From a virus, in the IMG/VR virus record IMGVR_UViG_3300011113_000562, positions 1 to 25,461 of that record: a stretch of 25,461 nucleotides of DNA. One strand, given 5' to 3'. Below, piece by piece: positions 1 to 8,700 of this stretch. Made by a program: the position numbers and the translations under genes. The stretch's first letter is position 1, and the number at the start of each line of letters is the position of its first letter. Under the pieces are notes generated by a model. It did not search any database. It saw nothing but the letters and a program-made list of their open reading frames with translations, and was not told the origin of the DNA.

Positions 1-80
1 TTAATTGAAATATCGTTAAAGAGTGATCCAAACGATACAATGGTACTCCTCAATATTTCGTGATAAAAATATTCAAACAT
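1..80 (-). CDS. gp15: gp15 tail sheath terminator (N-terminal fragment)
   Basis: The gene runs off the window edge, leaving only its first 26 complete codons. It begins MFEYFYHEILRSTIVSFGSL, which matches the N-terminus of T4-like gp15 (T4 gp15 starts MFGYFYN and has the same aromatic and FG.LF pattern). The family caps the tail tube and sheath and joins the tail to the neck. The start is supported by AAGGA at 90-94, nine bases upstream of ATG. The position directly after gp14 is the T4 order 13-14-15. I call the identity from a short stretch plus synteny, so it is strong but not certain. Confidence 0.85.
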   Translation of the reverse strand, partial: MFEYFYHEILRSTIVSFGSLFNDISI

Positions 81-96
81 GTTAGCAATTCCTTAT

Positions 97-125
97 ATAA
101 TCTATTTAACAAAAAGATAATCTAT
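97..125 (-). repeat. Direct 9-bp repeat in the gp14-gp15 gap
   Basis: The sequence ATAGATTAT (minus strand) occurs twice, at 97-105 and 117-125, exactly 20 bases apart. It fills most of the gap between gp14 and gp15. A related GATAGATTTAT lies in the gap upstream of gp25. The function is unknown. It could be a protein-binding site next to a promoter or simple AT-rich chance. Confidence 0.4.
103..110 (-). promoter_or_regulatory. Possible late promoter for gp15
   Basis: The 45-base gap between gp14 and gp15 contains GTTAAATA on the minus strand, six of eight matches to the T4 late consensus TATAAATA. If used like a T4 late promoter, transcription would start near 97, upstream of the AAGGA ribosome site at 90-94, so the spacing is workable. 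The match is weak and the region is AT-rich, so chance is a real alternative. Confidence 0.3.
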
Positions 126-1505
126 CTATGGTGTCCCAAAAGGATTTTTTTCAGAAAAATCAATAATTGCATCTGCTTCAGATTCAATATTATCATTATC
201 AGCATATTTATCCACGGTATCATTTGTACTGTAATTTCTTAATTTATATGAAGCTGATGATCCAGCACCAACAATTTCATCTCCATTTACAAAGTTGCCA
301 TTAATTTTATAAACATTAAGTTCACCTGTTACAGCATCCCAAGACTTAACAAGTGCTGTTGTCCCACTTAACGTACCAGTTACAACTTCCCCATGAATGT
401 ATGTACCAAATCCAGAAGAATTTGGTGCAGCAATTGTAATTGTTGGTGCTATAGTATAACCAGCACCAGCATTGGTAATTCTAATTGAAGTAACAACTCC
501 AACAGTATTAATGTATGCCCTTGCAGTAGCATTAATTCCTCCAACTGGAGCCGAAGGGATTGTAATAATTGGTGGATTTGCATAACCGCCTCCACCGTTA
601 GTGACAGTTATAACACCAACAACACCATTTGCTATCGTCGTAGTTGCAGCTGCTCCAGCACCTCCTCCACCAACAAATACAACTCCAGGAGCAACTGTAT
701 ATCCATATCCAGGATTTATAAGTTCGACACCTTGAATTTTAGTCGATGTTGTTCCATTACAATCAACAATATTATCAATAAACGTTGCTATACCAACAGC
801 AGTCAAACCTCCAGCAGGTGCTGAAGAAATGGCAACCTGAGGAAGTGACTTATATCCATATCCCCTGTTTGTAACTGTGATCAGTCTTACAGCACCATTT
901 AATATTCCAGTAATTGCAGTTGCCGTTGTTCCAACTCCAACCAATCTTAAAGTTTGTGTATATCCATCTGTTAAAATATTATCATCAATTTCGTCAACAT
1001 CAGTATTGAGTTCTTCATCTTCGTATCTAAACAACTCACATTTCAATTCATAAACATATGTTTTTTGTAATTGATAGAATGGTTGCTCATGTTCTACAAA
1101 TTTAATTTCAAATAATCTATCTCCAAGTGGGAACCAAAGTAAATCTCCTTCTTTTGGTCTTGTAGCTAATTCGATATTTGGTCTATCTTTTATTAATGGT
1201 GTGATGTAGTTTTCAAATCTTTCCCTTGATATTGTAACTGTTAAATCTGTTAATGATTGAATACCAAACTTTGAAAGTATAGTTCCTTGTCCCTCATATC
1301 CATCATAAGTGTTAACATAAGCTTCAATAGGAAGTGCCTGATCAAATTTTGATTGAATAACTTCCTTTATAACACTTTTTTTGGTAATATATTTTCTTGG
1401 GATATAATAAACTTCAACTCCATACATACGAAGTTGTTCGTTAATCAAATCCTGAATTAACGATTGCTCTGTTTTAGATCCTTGAAGAAAAAATGGATTA
1501 AGCAT
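126..1505 (-). CDS. gp14: gp14 neck protein with C-terminal beta-repeat extension
   Basis: This is a neck (head-tail connector) protein that completes the head neck together with gp13. The N-terminal 160 residues are typical of marine gp14: MLNPFFLQG at the start, an acidic and aromatic region, YNTYDGY-like residues near 64-70 and a WFPLGDRLFEIKFVEH stretch at 124-139. T4 gp14 is about 256 residues, whereas this protein has 459. The extra length is a glycine-rich block at about 205-365 with four copies of a GY-centred beta-repeat, followed by a module at 370-425 of the form GEVV.G..SGTTA.V, and an acidic tail. The start lies one base after the gp13 stop (TAA T ATG), so translation is probably coupled. 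The only Shine-Dalgarno candidate is a weak GGA very close to the start. Confidence 0.93.
   Translation of the reverse strand: MLNPFFLQGSKTEQSLIQDLINEQLRMYGVEVYYIPRKYITKKSVIKEVIQSKFDQALPIEAYVNTYDGYEGQGTILSKFGIQSLTDLTVTISRERFENYITPLIKDRPNIELATRPKEGDLLWFPLGDRLFEIKFVEHEQPFYQLQKTYVYELKCELFRYEDEELNTDVDEIDDNILTDGYTQTLRLVGVGTTATAITGILNGAVRLITVTNRGYGYKSLPQVAISSAPAGGLTAVGIATFIDNIVDCNGTTSTKIQGVELINPGYGYTVAPGVVFVGGGGAGAAATTTIANGVVGVITVTNGGGGYANPPIITIPSAPVGGINATARAYINTVGVVTSIRITNAGAGYTIAPTITIAAPNSSGFGTYIHGEVVTGTLSGTTALVKSWDAVTGELNVYKINGNFVNGDEIVGAGSSASYKLRNYSTNDTVDKYADNDNIESEADAIIDFSEKNPFGTP
411..893 (-). repeat. Four GY beta-repeats in gp14
   Basis: This segment encodes gp14 residues about 205-365. Four units share the pattern I-x-V/I-T-N-x-G-x-G-Y-x-x-x-P-x-V/I-x-I followed by a Gly/Ala-rich turn. 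The GY cores are YGYKSLP (216-222), GYGYTVAP, GGGYANPP and AGYTIAPT. The unit is roughly 40-50 residues. I infer alternating beta-strands forming a small stacked domain. The same unit is found in three other genes of this window. Confidence 0.85.
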
Positions 1506-1506
1506 A

Positions 1507-2343
1507 TTATCCGATCATATCCAGTGGTGGTAATTCGTAAGTACTGGACATTTTCTCCATGATTGCTTCTAAATCTTTTTGAGCATCGTCATACATTTGT
1601 CTTCCATTCAATTCAACGCCACCTGGCAGTTTAACTCCAGTAAACTTCATCATATTTTGACCCCATTGGCGCTTAATCAAAGCTGTCAAATAAGGTTTCA
1701 GGAAAGAATCATTCCAAACTCGGGGATAATCATTTGGATCCATCAATCTAAAACAATCAATAATTAAGTATTGACCTACAGTAACTCCACTCCAGTCAAT
1801 GTCCAAATAGAGTCGGTCTTGTCTTTTATTGAATCTGATTTGCTTATCAGTATTCAAAAGGAAATCAATATCTTCCAGATATGTTTTAACCATTGCATAT
1901 GATAAAAGTTCAACTGAACCCCAATAGTAAATATCATTTAAAAAGAGTTGATATTTAATACTAAACATGTTATGGGTGATGGTATTCGTACCATCAAATT
2001 TAAAAATTTTATTAACACCAATTACTGAAGGATGAACGGGTAGATAATTTCCATTTTCTTCAAATTTGAAAGAAGTGCTGTTTCCCAAATTTTCCGATAC
2101 TGTCGTCGTTGTTACTCCGACTCCACCACTTCTAGCTCTCCCTCTATTAACATCATCTTGAGTAATCTGATACTTCATGTATGTTTGATAGACACCATCA
2201 AAATGACGTTCTTGAAAATACTGAATTGCATCATCAACAAGATCTTCAATTTGCTCATCAGCAACATTGATTTCTAAAACTGGGTAACCCAGTTTTCTTT
2301 TGCAGTAATCAATCAGTTCTTGTCTTGTGCTGGGTTGTGCCAT
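1507..2343 (-). CDS. gp13: gp13 neck protein
   Basis: This is a head-completion neck protein that acts with gp14 at the portal vertex before tail joining. The 278-residue length is near T4 gp13 (309). Family-typical features are the N-terminus STRQELIDYCKRKLGYPV (5-22), the acidic helix IEDLVDDAIQYFQERHFDG (32-50), and a central helical stretch around LSYAMVKTYLEDIDFLLN (147-164). These are followed by a DIDW strand and a C-terminal helix rich in charged residues (250-266). The start overlaps the preceding small gene by 31 bases and the stop is one base from gp14, so the three are likely translated as a coupled set. No strong ribosome site is seen: the GAAGAAG stretch lies about 17 bases upstream. 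Confidence 0.93.
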   Translation of the reverse strand: MAQPSTRQELIDYCKRKLGYPVLEINVADEQIEDLVDDAIQYFQERHFDGVYQTYMKYQITQDDVNRGRARSGGVGVTTTTVSENLGNSTSFKFEENGNYLPVHPSVIGVNKIFKFDGTNTITHNMFSIKYQLFLNDIYYWGSVELLSYAMVKTYLEDIDFLLNTDKQIRFNKRQDRLYLDIDWSGVTVGQYLIIDCFRLMDPNDYPRVWNDSFLKPYLTALIKRQWGQNMMKFTGVKLPGGVELNGRQMYDDAQKDLEAIMEKMSSTYELPPLDMIG

Positions 2344-2507
2344 TTGAGTTCAGATAAAACTTCTTCTTGCTTTAAATATAACTTTGCGAATGACTTAGCG
2401 AGATTTTTTAATTCATCAATATCGCTTATACTATCTATATCACGAGCAACCTTTTCATATTCAAAGCATTTATTTAAATTTGTAAGTTCGATACTATTTG
2501 GATTCAT
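2313..2507 (-). CDS. Small conserved phage protein (64 aa), function unknown
   Basis: This 64-residue mostly helical charged protein begins MNPNSIELTNLNKCFEYEKV and ends in a Lys/Asn-rich tail. It has no signal peptide or membrane segment. The ribosome site GAGGA at 2517-2521 with a nine-base spacer is the best in this cluster and supports the start. It overlaps the upstream 77-residue gene by 14 bases and gp13 by 31 bases, which argues for a real translated gene. Small proteins of this type (IELxNxNKxFEYEK) are, to my recollection, common at this position in T4-like cyanophages. No function is known to me. Confidence 0.82.
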   Translation of the reverse strand: MNPNSIELTNLNKCFEYEKVARDIDSISDIDELKNLAKSFAKLYLKQEEVLSELKWHNPAQDKN

Positions 2508-2727
2508 AAGTCAAAGTCCTCAGAAGGTTTTTAATTTCATCAAGATCATTTTTCATTCTACTCATATCATCTTCAAGTTTCTGAAGTTTTTGACCTTCAG
2601 ATTCCTTTGCCATTTTTAAATTTTTATAATTTTGATAATCGCTCATGTTTGTATTTAAAATGGCATTTGTAGAATTATCTCGAACTAGACTAGTATAACC
2701 TTCAACTTTAGAAAATTTTGTATTCAT
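2494..2727 (-). CDS. Small coiled-coil protein (77 aa)
   Basis: This short protein starts MNTKFSKVEGYTSLVRD, has the motif AILNTNMSDYQNY at about 23-35, and ends in a charged helix with heptad-like hydrophobic spacing (KLEDDMSRMKNDLDEIKNLL) that should form a coiled coil. I chose ATG at 2727, two bases after the stop of the 2490-residue gene. A GTG at 2733 in the same frame would add two residues. There is no clear ribosome site, so coupling to the upstream gene is likely. The family appears, from memory, in many T4-like cyanophages near gp13. By position it might stand where T4 has the fibritin gene wac, which is also coiled-coil, but that is only positional speculation. Confidence 0.82.
   Translation of the reverse strand: MNTKFSKVEGYTSLVRDNSTNAILNTNMSDYQNYKNLKMAKESEGQKLQKLEDDMSRMKNDLDEIKNLLRTLTYESK
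2517..2521 (-). promoter_or_regulatory. Strong ribosome binding site of the 64-aa gene
   Basis: GAGGA on the minus strand lies nine bases before the ATG at 2507 and inside the 3' end of the upstream small gene. It is one of only three clear Shine-Dalgarno sequences in the window. Confidence 0.7.
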
Positions 2728-2729
2728 GA

Positions 2730-5700
2730 TCACGCAAGAGCAATGACTCTCAGATCCTTTAATCTTGGTGGATGGGCCATATCGGAAGAAGATCCGATCA
2801 GTTTAATACTGAAATATCTGAAATCTGTAAGGTTATTTACCGTGAATGTATATTCCTTGTAGTCAAGGTTCTGACTCAGATTAGCAAGATTGTCAGTTTT
2901 TGCAACTTTAATATCAGATAATCCATCATTGTTTGCAACATTAATTACATTGCCCAAACTATCTAAATTATTCCAACCTGGGAATGGATAGTAAATTGGA
3001 TTCTCAGTTGGATCCTTCATGATTGCATAGAGTGCTCTCAGATCACTATCTCTGTTAACATAAGCACTTACAATGACTTTTAGAGATGATGCTGGAACTT
3101 CGAGACCGATTGGATTAGATGCATATACAAATGCTGAAGGATCATCTGCAAGAGTTGATGTTCTAGAGTCTGTTGTGTAGTCTGTAATTGGACTATTAAC
3201 TCTGTTACTGATAAAGATTGCAGATACTCTATCAAGGTCAATTACAGGTGAAACATTGCGATCAATTGTACTCATCTTTACATTCATAGTGAATGATTTG
3301 TTTCCAGGAAGAGTTTTTAAAGCAGATGACTCATTGATTGATGCAGCTACTATTCTTGGAGAAGACAAGTAATTATTTGAAGTCAATACAATTGGTTCAT
3401 AACCAGCATCCATATAAGACTCTTCGTTTCCATCAACGCTAGATCCAGTTACAGTTCTGATTGATGCTGAAACTGTAGTTGCCAACAGGTTCATAATTTG
3501 AACATTTGGTCTGATGATCTCAAATGGAATATTTTGCGTTGCATAAATGTTTGGACCACCTGCAGATTTTGTTTGACTAATATAAAGTGGTGGGAATGAA
3601 GTTGCAACGCTTCTATTTACTTGACCGTATGGCAGAGAAGCGGTATTACCAGCAGAACTTGTGTCAATCTTCAAGTAATAGTAATCTAAATCATAAGTTC
3701 TTGTTGATGAGAATCCAACATCCTGAAGTGTATGAGTCTTATTAATTCTTCTGAGAGAAATACCATTTAATTCGTACTTGAATACTGGCGTTCCAGCGGC
3801 ATATGTGAATGATTTTGTTTGATCAATTTGTCTGGTAATTCCTGTAAGAGTGTTACCAACAACTCCTTCATATGCGATGATCTCATCTTCAATTTGGATG
3901 TATCCTGGGTTAGTAGATGCTACGCTTACATTTTCAAAAGTTTCAAATCCACTTGCATTAGTAAGAACAATACTTCCAGAGCTTTCTTTTGCATACGCTG
4001 TATTGAGAGTTGTTGGAGTCATGTCTGAGTAGACTCCAGAAATTGCAACATTATTATTCAATGCATACATACCATGATTCTTATGATTTACTTTGATATG
4101 TAATCCATCAGATGGTTCGGAATCAACAGTAACGTAACTTACAGTTACTCCACCACCATTCAAACTTGTTTGGCCAATTCCCGGTGCAACATATGTGATG
4201 GTACTTCCGGTTCCCGTAGTAAATGTACCCTGAACTTTATCTAAGATAATTTCTTTAATTCCAGTAATTTGTGGAATAGAGAGTTGTAAATTAGATCCAA
4301 GTGTGCTTCCACCAAGGCTAGAAACACTGAGAACATCACCAACACGATATCCAGATCCACCAGCATTAATTGTTGCTGCTGTAGCAACGTTGTTGGAAAT
4401 GGTAATATTTGCAGTAGCATTTACCCCAGCTCCAGTTACATTTGTCAAAGAAACATTATTGAAAGATCCATTCGAATATCCAATACCTGCATTTGTGATT
4501 GTTAAGTTTCCTGTGGCAGAACCAGCAGCTCCAACATAGTTACCAGTTGCGTTTGAATTTAATTGAGCAACTGTTGTACCAACAATAAAGTTTGTGCTTG
4601 TTACAGTTGTACCTAAACCAACACGAATCTTTCTTGAATTCATTTCAAGAGGATTTACCAAGAGATTGGCAATCTGTCCGTTTCCAATATTGAGTTGTGG
4701 ATTGTAGAAATTAATATCTCCAGTTTGATCAGTAAATACTGCTTGATAAAGACTGAACTTGAGATCCTCGTATTGGCTTGGAGTCCAGGTTGAAGCATTT
4801 TGTGATTTGAATAATGAACCTAAAAGTGGTTGTTCAGTTACAAAAATCTGTTGAGCTTCTAGTAATCCTGCAGTTGTTCTATCTACTTCACCAAGTCTAG
4901 AAATCCAAACTTGATATGAAGTTGATTCTGACATAAGAACAATTGAGTGTTCTTCTCCACCTTTGAGGTATACTGGAGATGGGAATGTAACAGTTGTCTT
5001 GGCAGTTCCATCTTCAGAAATGTTGACATTTGCTGGATCAATGGATACTTCACTAAATGGATAGACAGTTCCAGTAGGAAGTCCAAGAGACATTGGACGT
5101 AGTTGAACCGTTACTGGAAGAACATCATCTTTTGCTCTGAAATACAAATCAACTTTAGTTACAAATAAACCACTTCCATTTGGAATATTAAATGATTGTG
5201 CTAAAGGATCTGGGTTTGGAGCTGGAGCCTGAACTACAATCGTATTTGTAATGAATACTGGTTGAACTCTAGTTGAACTTGAAGATGTTGACGAATTAGA
5301 TTGTGATCTTGTATCAGATAAAGTTGTTGATGTAAATTGAGGACTTCTAACAGAAGTAACTGTTTCTTGAATATTGTTCAAAAGACCTTGTGCATAATAA
5401 TTTACTTCACCCTCAGTAAATACAGACCCAGGTACTAATGAATTTGTTGAATCATTTGTTAACTTAAATGTCTTTGTGCCTGTTTCAAATGTTGGATTTG
5501 TTGGAACATTTGGATTTGGAATTAAGAAAGATCCAATAATTGTTCCAAGATTATCTGATACCAATTTTACATTCGAAACTGTTGCCTCAGCTCCACTTGT
5601 CAATCCTTTTAATTTAAGACCTGCAAGAACTCTTCCAAAGAATTGACCTTGTACTTGTTCAGAAAGACTTGCAATGTCTACATTAAGAATTGTAGAAGTT

Positions 5701-8700
5701 GCAGAATAAACTGAAGTTAAAGTTCCAGTTGCTTGCTGATCATAAGGATTGTTTGTATAAACATCTGTTGGTGCATTGAATGGACCATACTTATGATTTG
5801 CTGTTGCAACTCTAAATCTAATTTCAGTTGGAGTCGATCCTGGTGTGGTATTTTGATTTGTAGATGATGATGCAAAAGTTCCTACTACTGTTTCTCCAAC
5901 CTGGAAAATACCAGATACCATTGCAATCTCAAGAAGTTTTGGAACGATAAAAGAATTTACATCTTCACCATCAAAGAATGAATATACTTGAGTGTATGGT
6001 CTAAAACGCTTAGCAACAAACTCAACGTTTCTCGATCTCATGAATGTGACAAGAGAAGAAGAAACTAAAGAATCTCCAAAAGAAGTTGTTGTTGTTTGTT
6101 CTGAAAGTTGTAATTGTGTTCCAGATCTTCTTTGCTGTTCAGTGGTTGTAGTAGTCGTAAATGTTGTAGTGGTATCTCCAGAGTTTTCTACTCTTTGTGA
6201 AGTAGATTGTCCAGTCCATGTAGTTTCCCACGCACCCCAATTAACTGGACCAAGACCAGTTTGTGGATCAAATCCTTGTGCAGCTAACTGTTGTTGAGTT
6301 GCAGTGAAATTATCTTGAGTGATAGTTCTTGGTTCTAATCTAACTTGATCTGTCCAAACATCAGATGATGGAGTTAAAGAGATGGTTCCTTCGTAGTTTG
6401 TTACAAGATAAGGAGTTACATTTTCAATTCTTGTTGCATATGGTTGAGATATAAAAGAAGCTTCAGTGTAATCTAATGTAATTACTTGTCCAGTTCTTCT
6501 TATGTTGCTACCAATTAAATCATCAACATAACGTGAATCTGCATTTGGATCTACAGAAGCACCAATTCCAACTAAAGACTTCGATCCAATTAATAAATCA
6601 ACTTCTGTTACATATGGTGATGGTCTTAGTTCTTGATTTCCTTGATCAATTGAATTTTTGATAGTTGTAGTTTTATTTTGGAAGTTAGTTGTTCTAAAAT
6701 TATCTACAAAAAATCCAGATTTAAATCTATCCAATCCATTTACATCTTTAATACTTAAAGACTGGGTATTTGCTTCTAAAAGATTTAAAGTAGTATATGA
6801 CTCAAGGTTTTTAATTCTATCTTCAAGTCTAGAGATATCTCTCATTTGATATCTCTTATGATCGACTAAACTTACAGATGCTTTATTTACATCGCACAGA
6901 TATGGTGGAAGTGCTACAGATCCAATCTCAAGTGCATCGTCTAAAGCCTTTGGTGGTCTTGGAGTTTCAGCAGGATCTCCAGTAAGAAGTTGCAATCCTC
7001 CAGTTTTGGTTAAGAAAATTCTGTCAATTCTTCCCAAATAGTAATCGAATGAAAGTAAAATTGATTCATCAGACGCAAGGATATTTCTACCACAGTTTTG
7101 AGCATCTGAGAAAGTTCTAGACAGAAACTCAAATGGAGATCTAGATCCAGCAGCAACTGTGTATTCGGATACTCTTGGTCTGATATCAATGATATCACTA
7201 TTGGCAACTTTTCCTTCAACTGGGGATATATCACAATAGTCATAATCATTATATGAATTTACGGTTGTAATGTCTCCAAGATCTGAAGAAGCAAAACTTG
7301 CAGATTCAAAAATAATTTTGATCTGTTTTGCGGGTTCTTTTGAAACTGGATTTCTTACAATTCTTGAATAATCGTAAATTGTATTTTTCTGGGAAATATC
7401 TAAAGTAAAATCTGCGGTTATATTTTTATCTGATAGCGTGATTGTTGAAATTGTGGCTTCAATTCCACTTTCTTCAAACATCACCACTTCATTTTGTTGG
7501 AAAGACTTATCATTCAAATAAACATAATTGACTTGTAAGTCATTTACTTTATTTGTAAATACTGCGACAGCACCTGAAGTCTCACCAGTAAACTTTTCTC
7601 CAATCAATAAATCACTAGTCTTATTTGTTGGTCCAGTTAAAGAACTAAATGTAACGGATGGTAGAGATGCTTCTGAAGTTGTAGATGATTCAAATACTCC
7701 ATACAGTTTTGTTGCATCTGGAATGTTCAAACAAATTTCTTCATCTTGAACTCTGGTTCCATATGGAAATGTTCCATAGGTTAATCCATCATTAATCGTA
7801 GTTGATCCAATTCCAGAATGTTCATATTTTGACTTATTAATAATTAAAGTCTTAATTCTATTCTTATTTTTAGCCTTTGCCTTGATCTTAGTTTTGCGTA
7901 AAGTCGCAATCAATCTAGCACCACTATCATTTGCACCTAATCCATAAATTGTGAGTTGGGATCCCGTTGCATCAAAAGAGAATTTATCTGCTCTTAATGA
8001 TTCAAAAGTACCATCAGATCTGACAAGAACATATCTTTCTTCATCAAAAGGTAAAAATGTTTCGTTTGCCGATGCAACTAGTGTATTTGATTGGTTACTT
8101 GAAATTGTAACTGCAAATTCTTTTTTGATAGTAAGGTTTGAATCTGTAAGATCTACAGAGGCAATAAAGTTCTTAGGAAGTTTGGTATATAATGTATTGT
8201 CTGTAGAAGTTTGGAAAGAAGATCCAAGAATTGCAAGATCACTTACAGAGTTTGCTGCTGAGGGTGGTGAACCTTCACAAATTCCAGTTACTGTTGTAAC
8301 TCCAGTAACAACAATGGAGTTTTGGGATACTGAAACTACTGAATTGTAGGTTGGAACTGTCGCTCCTGGAATTGTATATTTTACTAATCCTCCAACTTTT
8401 ACATTATTTGTAAATGCAAAGTTACTATTACCAACATTTAAACTAATACTACTAATACCACTTGAAGATCTTGCTGTGACAGAAGCAAGACCAACATTAT
8501 ACGATATTGATGGAACAATATCTGCTGTAAATGAAGTTGAAGATGTACTTACATTTGAAAGTGATTCAACATCCTTGATCGAATATTCAGTGATTGCAGT
8601 AGATACTCTGCTTGTGGTCTCTACACCATTAAAAATGAATTTTTCGTTAGCTGCGAAAGAACCCTTAACCCCATATGCAGTAACAATACCTGCATTGTTA

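Noticed and set aside
411-893. Repetitive, glycine-rich DNA considered as a CRISPR array or tandem DNA repeat
   Set aside because: The copies are diverged, in frame and similar only at protein level. There are no identical direct repeats with unique spacers.
5992-6297. Cys/Val-rich plus-strand frame resembling a small metal-binding protein
   Set aside because: It is the antisense of the Thr-rich tract and Gln-rich region of the 2490-residue protein. The Cys codons are complements of Thr/Ala codons.
7010-7249. Minus-strand open frames nested in other frames of the giant genes (also 4883-5086, 11525-11725)
   Set aside because: They are frame-shifted shadows of continuous conserved coding sequence, with no ribosome site or recognisable product.
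7951-8349. 132-codon plus-strand open frame, and similar plus-strand frames elsewhere (for example 5992-6297, 24979-25320, 2320-2619)
   Set aside because: They lie antisense to well-supported genes, have composition typical of shadow translation (Val/Ser-rich mirror of Thr/Asn-rich proteins) and match no family.
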